A stretch of 64,000 bases of DNA from Streptomyces hyaluromycini (GCF_002217755.1 NZ_BCFL01000027.1:149209-213208), one strand, 5' to 3'. Numbered from the stretch's first letter, positions 1 to 8,493 are shown. Notes: generated from the sequence alone by a model not told the origin. Program-made: numbers and translations.

Positions 1-257
1 TGACGCAGAAACCTGCCGTTCTGAACTCACCCCGCCCAAGATCCACAAGGTCGTCAGCCGGTGAGTTACACCTTTCTCTACAGGTTCAAGGCGGCTCACT
101 CCGCTCCCCGCGCGCGGCCCGGCCCCCGGCCGAGCCTGCGCTCCTGTCTGTCTCCGCCCCGCTCTAGCCCGGCCAGCGTCCGTGCCGCGCGCACAGCAGT
201 CAGCCGCTTGACGTCAAAGAAGGGGTTCGTCGTGGCTGGGGCGGCCGGCTCCACGGC
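1..257. other. left edge, no gene called
   Basis: No convincing gene is seen. A frame open from base 2 ends at a TGA at 62-64 and could be the last 20 codons of a gene that begins outside the window, but nothing supports it further. The rest is C-rich DNA leading into the IS110 left end. The left boundary of the insertion sequence must lie somewhere here and cannot be fixed without an empty-site comparison. Confidence 0.3.
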
Positions 258-500
258 TTTACGGAGCCACTTTGGCGCGAGCCTCGAAGATCATGGCCCC
301 AACGTCGTGCTTTACCGGGCAGGTCCACAGACTGCCCTACGCGCCAGAAGTTTACGGGGCCATGATCACTCGCGCCAAAGCAGCGCCACCCCAAAGCCGC
401 TCCGTAAGTTGTTTGGCGGTCCGGAAGAGTGGGGTGTGGCTCTAAAGTCGCTTGCCCCCGGTGGCTCCGGTGGAGTGGCCGCCCCGCTCTTCTGGACGCC
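255..500 (+). ncRNA. candidate IS110 bridge RNA (structured leader)
   Basis: The non-coding DNA just upstream of the IS110 recombinase folds into two large stem-loops. Stem 1 pairs 271-281 with 369-379 (11 bp) and, after an internal loop, 289-300 with 356-367 (12 bp). It encloses a 55-nt loop holding a small hairpin, 317-322 with 332-337. Stem 2 pairs 419-434 with 482-497: 16 consecutive pairs, two of them G-U wobbles, enclosing 47 nt. G-U pairs point to selection on RNA rather than DNA. IS110-group elements are known to express a bridge RNA from this end, with a target-binding and a donor-binding loop. Assigning stem 1 and stem 2 to those loops is inference; RNA ends and guide bases are not determined. 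The octamer TTACGGAG occurs at 537-544, close to it at 259-266, and inverted at 400-407. Confidence 0.6.
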
Positions 501-603
501 CAGGCCGCTGATTGAGATGTGCGAAACGGTCGCTGCTTACGGAGCTGACGGCGGGGTGTCCTCGGACCAACAGCACGCTGTCTGCAGCCCGAGGAGACCC
601 CAC

Positions 604-1818
604 ATGACGACACAGAGGCCCCGTTTATTGGTCGGTATCGACGCCAGCAAGGCCCACCACTGGTGGGTCGCCATCGACGACATGGGCACCACCGTCTGGA
701 GCCGGAAAGTCAGCAACGACGAGGCCGCCATCCTGGCCGGCCTGAGCGAGGTGCTCGCACTGTCCAGCGAGGTTCGATGGGCAGTGGACCTCACTGGCAC
801 CGCACCGGCCCTGCTGCTGGCCATGCTCGCTGACCACGGCCAGCCGGTCGTCTACGTGCCCGGTCGGACGGTCAACCGCATGTCCGCCTCCTACCGGGGC
901 GAGGCCAAGACCGACGCCCGCGACGCCTACGTCATCGCCGATGCCGCCCGCATGCGACGGGACTTCGCCCGCGTCGAGGTCCCCACGAACCTCGCCGCTG
1001 ACCTGGCACTGCTCACTACCCATCGCTCCGACTTGATCGCCGACCGGGTCCGGCTACTCAACCGCCTCCACGACGTGCTCACCGGCATCAGTCCCGCCCT
1101 GGAAGCGGCCTTCGACTACGCCGACCACAAGGGCGCCCTCGTCCTGCTCACCGGCTACCAGACCCCCGCCGCCCTACGACGCTGCGGCCAGACCCGCCTA
1201 ACCCGCTGGCTCACCGCCCGAAACGTGCGCCACCCCGAAACGGTCGCCGCCACCGCCCTCACCGCTGCGCACGCCCAGCACATCCAACTGCCCCGCCAGG
1301 ACACGGCCACGGGCATCACCGCAGACCTCGCCGCGCAGATACTGGCCCTGGACGAACAGCTCAAGCAGCTCGACCGGAGGATCAGGGACGCTTTCCACAC
1401 CCATCCGCAGGCAGCTGTCATCGAGTCGGTGCCCGGCATGGGGCCGATCCTGGGAGCTGAGTTCCTCGTTGCCGCGGGCGACCTGACGAGCTACCCCGAC
1501 GCCGGCCATCTCGCCTCCGCCGCCGGCCTGGTCCCGGTCGCCAAAGACTCCGGTCGTCGCACCGGCAACCTGCAGCGCCCCCAGCGCTACAGCCGCCGCC
1601 TTCGCCGCGTCTTCTCTCTCTCCGCCCAGACCAGCATCATCCGCGACGGCCCCAACCGCACCTACTACCTCAAGAAACGAGCCGAAGGCCACAAGCACAT
1701 CCCCGCCGTCATCGCCCTCGCCCGCCGGCGAGTCGATGTTCTATGGGCCCTGCTCCGCGACAACCGGCCCTTTACAACCACACCACCGGCGAGGGCGGTT
1801 GCCTCCGCGGAAGGTTGA
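604..1818 (+). CDS. IS110-family transposase (DEDD recombinase)
   Basis: A 404-residue recombinase that moves its insertion sequence, in this family guided by a bridge RNA. The N-terminal RuvC-like domain opens with VGIDASKAHHW. Acidic residues D13, D62, D104 and D107 keep the spacing of the family's DEDD tetrad (D62 stands where E is often found). The C-terminal transposase domain has SVPGMGPILGAEF followed by ASAAGLVPVAKDSG, which carries the conserved serine. An open frame continues upstream to base 61, but that DNA is the structured leader. ATG 604 is preceded by GAGGAGA at a good distance and begins where family homology begins. Length is normal and no frameshift is seen, so the element may be active. 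The right end must be close, since the next gene stops at 1835 on the other strand. Confidence 0.93.
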   Translation: MTTQRPRLLVGIDASKAHHWWVAIDDMGTTVWSRKVSNDEAAILAGLSEVLALSSEVRWAVDLTGTAPALLLAMLADHGQPVVYVPGRTVNRMSASYRGEAKTDARDAYVIADAARMRRDFARVEVPTNLAADLALLTTHRSDLIADRVRLLNRLHDVLTGISPALEAAFDYADHKGALVLLTGYQTPAALRRCGQTRLTRWLTARNVRHPETVAATALTAAHAQHIQLPRQDTATGITADLAAQILALDEQLKQLDRRIRDAFHTHPQAAVIESVPGMGPILGAEFLVAAGDLTSYPDAGHLASAAGLVPVAKDSGRRTGNLQRPQRYSRRLRRVFSLSAQTSIIRDGPNRTYYLKKRAEGHKHIPAVIALARRRVDVLWALLRDNRPFTTTPPARAVASAEG

Positions 1819-1834
1819 GCCCGCCGGCTGTGCA

Positions 1835-2251
1835 TCACAGTCGCGCGTTGAGGGTCATGAACGCGCGGCGCTCGATGAAGTGTCCAAAGGTCGGTTCGGG
1901 CAGCCCGCTCAAGAGGTCCACTCCGCACATGTAGAGCTCTGGACGATTCGATAGCAGCTCGAATTCGCGCAGCGCATCGTCGAAAGCACAGATGACGCCC
2001 GGCTCGGACGCGGAGTCGATCAACAGGACGTGATCGTGGGCGCCCATAGGAGTCATTCTTGCCCACTCCACTGCCTCATCATCTGAGACGCCATGAAGCC
2101 CGAGGGATCGACACGGCAGGTCTCGCCAGTCGATGCCATGGCCCGCCCACGGGAGGGTGCAGAGGTAGGCATCGAACGCTGAAGCAAGCTCGACCGTGCT
2201 GATCGATGCATCGTGATCCGCGATCCAGCGGGAGACCTCTTCAGCACGCAC
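1835..2251 (-). CDS. hypothetical protein
   Basis: A 138-residue acidic protein starting at a GTG just inside an upstream stop codon. No family is recognised and there is no signal peptide or membrane segment. Tryptophan and histidine pairs are scattered through it (WIADHD, PWAGHG), and it ends FIERRAFMTLNARL. It lies between the IS110 element and the lower-G+C STAND gene, so it may be a passenger of the same accessory segment. Its 3' end is only 16 bp from the transposase stop, so its last codons could even belong to the inserted element. The 170 bp between it and the STAND gene carries no visible gene. Confidence 0.5.
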   Translation of the reverse strand: MRAEEVSRWIADHDASISTVELASAFDAYLCTLPWAGHGIDWRDLPCRSLGLHGVSDDEAVEWARMTPMGAHDHVLLIDSASEPGVICAFDDALREFELLSNRPELYMCGVDLLSGLPEPTFGHFIERRAFMTLNARL

Positions 2252-2422
2252 ACGCGCAGGCTAGTCGAGCCGACCTCGGCGGACCATCGACGTCAGTCAG
2301 CTCTGGACCAGGTGGTGCTCCTCGACGTGGGCAACCATGCTTGACTGAGTCATTAAGACTCCACCGACCTACGGGTCAAAATCGCTCCGTGGCTTCACAT
2401 CAAAGATATACCTGCAACACAT

Positions 2423-4981
2423 CTACCCCAACCAGCACATATGCGTTGCTCTCGGCCCGCGAACATTTGCATCGTCCGGAGTAAATGCAATATCGACCCC
2501 CGGAGCCAAGTAGCTCCAATCTTCCTCCACTTGAAGATCTCTCAAGTGAAAAAAGTAGTCCCTCCCCCACGACTGGACGAATCCGAACGCTCTCTCCTGG
2601 ACTAGGTTCTTAACCACCCCAATTCGCCTTTTGAGGAGGTCCGGATCAATAGACCGAAGACGGTCTTTCAAACGTGCAGAAAAGTTGTCGCAACTGGAAA
2701 CAATGTAATCATCGTCTACCTTCTCTCTTAGGTCGGCACTAAGCTCACTGAGCTGCAGAAGGCGATCTGTGGATTCCCCTGTCAGCATCTCCACTCTTCC
2801 GGTTTCCGCCAGGTCAACGGCTGCTTCGATCATCTCGACCGCGGCACCGACCTCAGCGCATTCCAGGCTCCTTTTAGCTCCGTATACGGCAGCTCTTAGG
2901 CCCATCACAAGCGCCACCGAGCCATCGGAATTAGCGGGTCGGAGGGTGAGGGCATGCGCTGCACTAGCGATAGCAGAACCGAAGTCGTGCAGCTGGATGT
3001 GCGCCCAGGCGATCTGAATGATTACGGCAGGAGGAACCTGTTCCGTGTGCACAGCCTTTTGGAGAAGGTTGAGCCCCAGATCGAGATCCATCCCCTCGTC
3101 CACGAGAAATGCACCGTAAAGATAGTTGAGAGTTGGCGAATCCGGCGCAAGTTCGTGAGCACGCTCATAGGCCGCGCGTGCCGAAAGCATGTCTCCCCGT
3201 GCTGTCTGAATAAATGCCTCGACTCGCCAAGATTCATGATATCCGGGAGCGAGCTTCTGGCCTTCACGACAACTCAACAAGGCTGCATCGAAGTGACCAC
3301 GCTCATATCGCCGAAGAGCCTCTCGCAGAATACGGGCAACACTGAAGTCGCCGGGACCCCTAATGTCGATCGTGTTCGGGTCGTATGGTGAAGCAGTGCT
3401 TTCAGCTTGAAGAGTCACACCAAGCAATTTCAGCAGCTTACTACGATTCTCGAACCATTGACGTTCGTCGGCTTTCACTGCATGACGCTTGTTGAGATAC
3501 TGCTTACCAAAGTCGGTAAGCTCGTAAGTCGTCTCAGAAGTCTGCCCGATAGAAGCTCCCTGCATTTGTACGAAATTTGTTGTCATCAGCTCAAGTAGGC
3601 TTGACTGAATTAAACTGGCTGAATAGTCGTTAAGGAAAGCCAACTCTGCCTGACTGCGACGCCCCGGGAGCACCTGCATCGAGCGCAATACTGATTTTGC
3701 TTCATCACCTAGATACTCATAAACATTGGACATGCAAAAGTCTAGGACGAGATCATTCTTATGTAGTAGTTCTTCAGGGCGCCTGCCGGCCTGCACTCCC
3801 GCAACGAACCATCTAATATAGGCGGGGTGCCCTTTCATTGATTTCACCATCTGCGTGATGGCGGGAGCGGGGATACCTTGCAAGGCCTGCACACCACGTA
3901 CGCGCGCCAAAGCGCGAAGAAGCCGCGCCGAGTCCTCGTCCGACAATGGTTCCAGAGAAACGGGATTCTCAATGCCGAGGCCGATCCTGCTCGTAATGAT
4001 GACTTTGCTCCCCATGGGGAGATCAAGCAGAAACTGTCGCAGGCGCTGATCCAGAACGGTCTCTAGGTTATCGAGAATTAGGAGGACTCGAAAATGTTCC
4101 AAATAAGATAGGACCTCTTCCATCGGATCGCCTGATTGTCCCGCGCCCTCTCCTCCTAGTTGTTCTGCTGCGGAAGCGAAGAGACCCAAAGAGTTCTCGA
4201 TTGCCCCACTAATGCGCTGAATTTCATTGACTGTGAGAATCGTAGCCTTTGCGGTAACCCAAACGAAGGCATCGAACTTGCTCTTTGGATCGTCAAGCAG
4301 CTCATAAGCCGCTTTCAAGGCGACGGAGGTTTTACCAATGCCTCCATCTCCGAGAATAGAGACAACTGGATAGGCCCCTTTGATGGCCTTCTTGATTCGA
4401 TCTACTTCCTTTCGCCGACCGAAAAATCCAGTTTCATCAAACTCAGGTGCTGGCAGATTGTGCAGGGGGGCCTCGTCTGGGTCTGAAACGAGACTGATGG
4501 TTAGCCCGAGCACGTAGGACGGATCGTCTTCCAGTCGCTGAAGCGTCTCGCAAACCTGTGGCCAGTCCCCCCGTGAATCGACACAGATATCCTTGGCGAC
4601 GTCATACACAGTTGCCAAGTCGTCGATTTCCATCGGCCTCGTGTGGGCGACTCGGTTGCGAATCTGCGTGACCTTAGACAAATGAGGTGCAAAGAGTCTC
4701 AGAGACTGCTGAAGGCTATCTGGAAGTCGATTCTTGATTCCGCTCAGCACTTCGTAAGATTCCGCGAAATCTAGATGGGGGACTAGAGCTGAAACGGTAG
4801 GCGACGATGAACCAGGAACATCACGAGCGCGCCGTTTCTGGGCCTTTTCGTAACGCTCTACATGAAACAGTCCCAGAGGGTCGTCGCTCTCGTCGGTGGC
4901 GGTCAGAATCGCGTTACGTAGATCTTCTTCAATGGCTGCGAGCAGCGCGAAAGACGTCAAACGCGTAGCCGTAGAGCTCAT
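2423..4981 (-). CDS. HEPN-STAND NTPase-TPR-cold-shock domain protein
   Basis: An 852-residue multidomain protein, probably cytoplasmic. Residues 1-135 resemble a Swt1-type HEPN domain with the RxxxxH motif at R108-H113 (RNRVAH), the signature of HEPN ribonucleases. Residues ~180-400 form an NB-ARC/STAND ATPase: P-loop GDGGIGKT at 211-218, Walker B LLILDN at 300-305, and the sensor KVIITSR near 326-332. A helical linker follows, then tetratricopeptide-like repeats at about 560-720. The last ~65 residues look like a cold-shock domain: GVVK, RAFGFV (RNP1-like), YFFHL (RNP2-like) and a final RGPRA. Known STAND proteins use repeats to sense a trigger and the NTPase to switch on an N-terminal effector; that this one is an RNA-targeting defence protein is inference. 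A/T-ending codons are frequent, unlike its neighbours, which suggests recent transfer. ATG 4981 was chosen because the HEPN domain begins there; an ATG 33 bp upstream is possible. Confidence 0.85.
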   Translation of the reverse strand: MSSTATRLTSFALLAAIEEDLRNAILTATDESDDPLGLFHVERYEKAQKRRARDVPGSSSPTVSALVPHLDFAESYEVLSGIKNRLPDSLQQSLRLFAPHLSKVTQIRNRVAHTRPMEIDDLATVYDVAKDICVDSRGDWPQVCETLQRLEDDPSYVLGLTISLVSDPDEAPLHNLPAPEFDETGFFGRRKEVDRIKKAIKGAYPVVSILGDGGIGKTSVALKAAYELLDDPKSKFDAFVWVTAKATILTVNEIQRISGAIENSLGLFASAAEQLGGEGAGQSGDPMEEVLSYLEHFRVLLILDNLETVLDQRLRQFLLDLPMGSKVIITSRIGLGIENPVSLEPLSDEDSARLLRALARVRGVQALQGIPAPAITQMVKSMKGHPAYIRWFVAGVQAGRRPEELLHKNDLVLDFCMSNVYEYLGDEAKSVLRSMQVLPGRRSQAELAFLNDYSASLIQSSLLELMTTNFVQMQGASIGQTSETTYELTDFGKQYLNKRHAVKADERQWFENRSKLLKLLGVTLQAESTASPYDPNTIDIRGPGDFSVARILREALRRYERGHFDAALLSCREGQKLAPGYHESWRVEAFIQTARGDMLSARAAYERAHELAPDSPTLNYLYGAFLVDEGMDLDLGLNLLQKAVHTEQVPPAVIIQIAWAHIQLHDFGSAIASAAHALTLRPANSDGSVALVMGLRAAVYGAKRSLECAEVGAAVEMIEAAVDLAETGRVEMLTGESTDRLLQLSELSADLREKVDDDYIVSSCDNFSARLKDRLRSIDPDLLKRRIGVVKNLVQERAFGFVQSWGRDYFFHLRDLQVEEDWSYLAPGVDIAFTPDDANVRGPRATHMCWLG

Positions 4982-5080
4982 GGCGCCCCCTGGTTGTCCT
5001 CGCCAATGGGGCATGGGCCCCTGCGTTAAATTCTATGCACAGCTACGTGCCAAATGGGAGATGAGCGCCTAAACTCCTCG

Positions 5081-5100
5081 TCGCTACCCATGGGTAGCGA
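5081..5100. promoter_or_regulatory. 20-bp perfect palindrome upstream of the STAND gene
   Basis: TCGCTACCCATGGGTAGCGA is its own reverse complement over all 20 bases. It lies about 100 bp upstream of the STAND gene start on the minus strand and has no T-run beside it, so it looks more like an operator for a dimeric repressor than a terminator. No cognate regulator gene is adjacent. Confidence 0.4.
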
Positions 5101-5424
5101 TCAAGAGTGCACGTGTCACACCAGTCGCATGCTTGGCCGTTCCACGTGAGGATCGAAAGGGAGACCTTGATCCGCCGACGCCTCGGAACGTAGTGCGACC
5201 GGGCCGCAACGACCAGCCACCTGACGGTGGGTGAAGCGCCCGACCTGACGGCACCGTCTCAGTTGCCTTCTCATTCAGCACGGTTCACCGACGATCAACC
5301 GGGGCCACAGGCTGTGAACTGGTAGCCAACCGCCCATGAACGCAGGTGAACACTCCTGCTCGAGCGCCACGTTGAAAAGCGTGGTGGAGGCCCGAGCTTC
5401 GGCAGGCGTCGGACCGTGCGGATG
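5101..5424. other. intergenic, nothing recognised
   Basis: No supported gene. Short open frames here have no ribosome binding site and codon use unlike real genes. It separates the accessory STAND locus from the next small gene. Confidence 0.4.
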
Positions 5425-5838
5425 TCAGGGCTCGGTTGGGGTTCGCCGTACGCCGGTGCATGCCACCAGTGCGCTGCCGTCCTGATTGAGGAACAGCACG
5501 AACGTCCAGGCCCCATCGGCTTCCCTGATCTGGCCCAGCCGGACCGGTCCGCCGTAGCGGCTGAGGCGTTGCACGGCCTGCTCCAGCCCCGTCGTCTCAA
5601 TGCCCTTCCGCAGGGTGAGCCTGAGTCGGCGGCCGTAGATCCTGGCGAGTGACTCGGCGGAAGTTGTGCCGTCCCACACAACATGAGATGCGCCAGCACA
5701 GAGAACAGCTAGGTCAGCCACCGACGCTTCGTCGTCACTGCCCAGCAGTTGTTCGAGTCGGTCCCGCTCCACGCCCTCACCCCCGGCCACGATCGTGTGG
5801 TACAGCAACCAGGTATAGCAACCGCAAGCAGCCCCCAC
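5425..5838 (-). CDS. hypothetical protein
   Basis: A 137-residue acidic protein without recognisable family. The charged N-terminal half contains VERDRLEQLLGSDDEASVAD, and the C-terminal part has alternating hydrophobic strands such as GAWTFVLFLNQDG. No signal peptide. The GTG at 5838 gives the longest reading; an internal GTG or TTG ten to twenty codons later would also fit, since the first residues (GAACGCYTW) look atypical. It reads away from the next small gene. Codon use resembles chromosomal genes. Function unknown. Confidence 0.5.
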   Translation of the reverse strand: MGAACGCYTWLLYHTIVAGGEGVERDRLEQLLGSDDEASVADLAVLCAGASHVVWDGTTSAESLARIYGRRLRLTLRKGIETTGLEQAVQRLSRYGGPVRLGQIREADGAWTFVLFLNQDGSALVACTGVRRTPTEP

Positions 5839-6282
5839 CGGCCGCCATGTCCATCCCCGCTGCCTCTATGGCCCTCAATGACTGATCTCTGCAGAGCTAC
5901 GGATCAGAAGGTTGTGAGGGGGGCGGAGCCGTTCGGCATCCCGGGACCCAGTGGTCCGGGGCCCCTATCTGGCCACCCCCTTGGCCGCCGTGGTCTTCAG
6001 CGAGAACATCGAACCGGCTCATCTCTGCCACGGAAGCTAACAGCCCCCACTGACAACGCCCTTGTCTCTGTGGCCGGCGCCCTGGCAGACGTGCCAGAAC
6101 CGTGCCAGTTCGTGCGGGAAGCCACGGGGAACACCGGGGAGCGCAAGCTGCGGACGTCAGGCGTCGACACCGCTGCGCCGCAGGTCAGCAAGTTTCTCGC
6201 CCCTGAAGCACCCAAGCTTCCCAAGCTGATGGCCGCAAGCCCGCGAGTAAAGATCGCGTTGACGGCGATCCCAGCCCCGCTC
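5839..6282. other. intergenic, possible gene remnants
   Basis: An open frame crosses this stretch on the plus strand, but its codon use and composition (many prolines, arginines and serines) do not look like a real protein until about 6360. No RNA gene or strong hairpin was found. Confidence 0.3.
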
Positions 6283-6627
6283 ATGGCATTGACCGGTCCG
6301 TCGCGTCGCCTCACGTTGATCCGCGTGACGTGCACCGTCGATCTTGCAGGCTCCGCTCCGGCAAGTGCTTCTACCGGCACGGCCGGTGCCGTCTTCCTCA
6401 TCCTGGTGGGAGTCGGCCTGCTGTGCAGAGGGACTGTCATCGCCACCGACTACAAGAAGGCGGCGTCCCGCCTCTACGCGAAGGCGACGAGTACGCAGCG
6501 GAACAAGGCGGCCCGTGTCTATGGCGGCCCTCCGGCGGGGCCGTCGTACCTCAGAGTGATCGGATTCTTTCAGATCCTCGGCGGCACCGGTGTGGCTGCT
6601 GCCGGCGTCTACTGCCTCAGCCGTTAG
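6283..6627 (+). CDS. small membrane protein, hypothetical
   Basis: The C-terminal 80 residues look like a genuine protein with two membrane segments (AVFLILVGVGLL and a second near VIGFFQILGGTGVAAAGVY) separated by a basic, polar loop (ATDYKKAASRLYAKATSTQRN). The true start is uncertain: ATG 6283 is the nearest ATG in frame, but no clear ribosome binding site precedes it and the open frame extends far upstream. A later GTG near 6326 is possible. It may be a truncated gene. No family recognised. Confidence 0.35.
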   Translation: MALTGPSRRLTLIRVTCTVDLAGSAPASASTGTAGAVFLILVGVGLLCRGTVIATDYKKAASRLYAKATSTQRNKAARVYGGPPAGPSYLRVIGFFQILGGTGVAAAGVYCLSR

Positions 6628-6693
6628 TCGGTACGGGGTGATGCCCGAGCTGTTCCGCTGACGTCCAGGCGCCGTCGTTGAGAGGCTGGGGGC

Positions 6694-7071
6694 ATGCTGC
6701 TGCCGCCAACGCATGGGAAGGCCGAACTCATCGAGGTCGTCCGCATCACCGACCCCGTCAGGCACCTCGGTTCGGAGGACCTGGCCGGCGACACTGCCGC
6801 GGTCTGGGAGGGAGACCAGGCCCGGCAGGCCCTGTCCCTGATCGCCGACCTGCCGGGAAGCGAGCCGTACCGCTGCTTCCTCCCGGGCTGGGGAATCCGG
6901 GCGCACGGCTCCACCGGTTTGCTCTTCGAGATCGCCTTCTGCTTCCGCTGTCACGGTGCCCGTCTCTGGGGGCCGGGTCTTCCTGTCGAGCAACAAGGCC
7001 AGACCTTCGACGCAGAGAGCCCGGCCGCACTTGAACTGCTCCACCGATTCCGCGCCTGCCTGCCGGACTGA
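6694..7071 (+). CDS. hypothetical protein
   Basis: A 125-residue soluble protein beginning MLLPPTHGKAELIEVVRITD with a purine-rich GAGGCTGGGGG just upstream of the ATG. The middle contains CFRCHGARLWGPG, a CxxC motif that could bind a metal but is not diagnostic. It ends with an amphipathic helix. Codon bias is typical of the genus, so the gene is probably real. No function is assigned; similar short orphan proteins are common in Streptomyces. It stands alone, with 66 bp to the previous gene and no partner in the same orientation downstream. Confidence 0.6.
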   Translation: MLLPPTHGKAELIEVVRITDPVRHLGSEDLAGDTAAVWEGDQARQALSLIADLPGSEPYRCFLPGWGIRAHGSTGLLFEIAFCFRCHGARLWGPGLPVEQQGQTFDAESPAALELLHRFRACLPD

Positions 7072-7330
7072 TGACAGGTCCCGGCAGCTTCGGGACGAAG
7101 AGGCCGCCGTGCCACCGCCGTACCAGGCCGGCGGGTGCATCCGTGTCCGCCGTCTCGGCCGCCCGAAGGGGCAGTTCACCGGCCCGGCGCCGCGCCTTTT
7201 CTCCTGGGCGCTCGCCCGTTTCCGTTGCCGTAGCGGCTGGGCGGCTGCCGCGGAGGTTCGCGGTGGGATGCGCGTCGGCCCGCGGGAACTCCGCTCGGTG
7301 GTTCCCGCGGCTCAGCACCGTTTCCCGGGC

Positions 7331-7861
7331 TCACGTGTCCTGGCGCCCCCGCACCGGAAAGAGCATGCAGCTGCTGGTGGCATGGGCCAGCAGTCGGTCC
7401 TCGGAGTCCAGGAGCTGGGCCTGGGCGAGGGCGGTGCGGCGGCCGCTGTTGAGGACGGTGCCGATGGCGCGGACCTTGCCGGTGTCGACGGTGATCGGGC
7501 GCAGGAACTTCAGGGTCAGGTCGATCGAGGTGTACCCGGTGCCCTGGGGCAGCACGGACTGCACCGCGCAGCCGGCCGCCGAGTCGAGGAGCGTGGCGTA
7601 GACGCCGCCGTGGACGCTGCCTATCGGGTTGTAGTGCTCCTCGCCCGGCACCAGCGCGAAGACCGCCCGGCCGTACTCGGCCTCCTCCAGGGTGATACCC
7701 AGGGCGGCCGTGATCGGCGGTGCGGGCAGGCGCCCGGCCAGGATCTCGCGGAGGAAGCCGAGACCGCTGTGGTGCGGGACGGCGTCGGCGGAAACCGCGG
7801 GGTCCTCCCAGCCGAACGTACGTGATCTGGACCCCTGCCCGGGGTGGAAGTCGAGTGTCAA
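7331..7861 (-). CDS. PaaI-type hotdog-fold acyl-CoA thioesterase
   Basis: A 176-residue protein of the PaaI/4HBT hotdog thioesterase family, which hydrolyses acyl- or aryl-CoA esters in the cytoplasm. The hallmark is HYNPIGSVHGGVYATLLDSA near residues 85-105, where the HGG turn and following Asp lie in the active site; GTGYTSIDLTLKFLRPI is the conserved second strand region. The start chosen is a TTG at 7861 preceded by CGAGGAG at normal spacing; no ATG fits. It is convergent in function, though not overlapping, with the HxlR regulator upstream and may belong to the same small detoxification locus. Substrate unknown. Confidence 0.85.
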   Translation of the reverse strand: MTLDFHPGQGSRSRTFGWEDPAVSADAVPHHSGLGFLREILAGRLPAPPITAALGITLEEAEYGRAVFALVPGEEHYNPIGSVHGGVYATLLDSAAGCAVQSVLPQGTGYTSIDLTLKFLRPITVDTGKVRAIGTVLNSGRRTALAQAQLLDSEDRLLAHATSSCMLFPVRGRQDT

Positions 7862-7891
7862 GACAACTCCTCGTAGTGGGTGATCCGCGCC

Positions 7892-7973
7892 CGCCGTGGG
7901 CGTCCCGCTGTGGGCGTCTCGCTGTGGGCATCCCGCTGTGGGCATCCCGCTGTGGGCGCCCCGCCGTGGTCGT
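7892..7973. repeat. 15-bp tandem repeats, about five copies
   Basis: Five to six imperfect copies of CCGCTGTGGGCATCC run head to tail between the thioesterase and the HxlR gene (variants with GCGTC or GCGCC). Both flanking genes are on the minus strand, so the array is in the leader or spacer of the thioesterase gene. Copy number would be expected to vary between strains. Confidence 0.75.
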
Positions 7974-7986
7974 TGCGCAGGGCGTC

Positions 7987-8493
7987 TCAGGCGCCGTCGG
8001 GTTCGGGGGCGTCCGGGCCGACGCGGATGAGACCCGGGCCGGCGTCGACGTACGACTCCCTGAGCCGTACGTCGTGGCCGTCGTCGCAGCGCAGCACCGC
8101 GTGCACCGCGGCGCCGCAGTCCCGGTGGCGTACGACCAGCGGGGGCCCCTGTTCGTCCGTGGCCCAGGTGTCGCCCCACTGCCGCAACGCCGTGAGGACG
8201 GGCAGGAAGTCCCGGCCCTTCTCGGTCAGTTGGTAGGCGTACCGGGTCCGCTGGCCTGGTTCCTGGTACGGCACGCGCTCCAGGAGCCCGGCTGCGGTCA
8301 GTTCCTTCAGGCGCGCCGAGGCGGCGGGTTCGCCGATGCCCACGCGCTTGGCGAAGTCGTCGAACCGGCGGGTGCCCAGGAACGCCTCGCGCATGATCAG
8401 CAGCGCCGTCCTGGTGCCCGCGATCTCCAGCGTCCGGGCGACGGAGCAGTTGGCCATGGACCAGGCGTCGCGCTCCTGCAGCAGGTCCGTCAT
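7987..8493 (-). CDS. HxlR-family transcriptional regulator
   Basis: A 168-residue winged-helix DNA-binding protein. The family core is present: SMANCSVARTLEIAGTRTALLIMREAF, then FDDFAKRVGIGEPAASARLKELTAAGLLERVPY, the recognition helix and wing region. The Cys in ANCSVAR sits where redox- or electrophile-sensing HxlR/QsrR-type proteins carry one, so sensing by thiol modification is possible. It is divergent from the MFS exporter gene, with a 137-bp intergenic region containing a palindrome (8548-8571), the usual arrangement for a local repressor of an efflux pump. Start ATG 8493. Confidence 0.9.
   Translation of the reverse strand: MTDLLQERDAWSMANCSVARTLEIAGTRTALLIMREAFLGTRRFDDFAKRVGIGEPAASARLKELTAAGLLERVPYQEPGQRTRYAYQLTEKGRDFLPVLTALRQWGDTWATDEQGPPLVVRHRDCGAAVHAVLRCDDGHDVRLRESYVDAGPGLIRVGPDAPEPDGA

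Noticed and set aside
61..603. N-terminal extension of the transposase frame
   Set aside because: The open frame continues upstream, but this DNA is the structured leader and family homology starts at ATG 604.
5084..5281. 65-codon frame between the STAND gene and the next gene
   Set aside because: It starts in unremarkable DNA, has no ribosome site and no protein-like composition.
5749..6627. 292-codon gene starting at 5749
   Set aside because: Only the last ~80 codons look coding; the first part overlaps another gene and has random composition.
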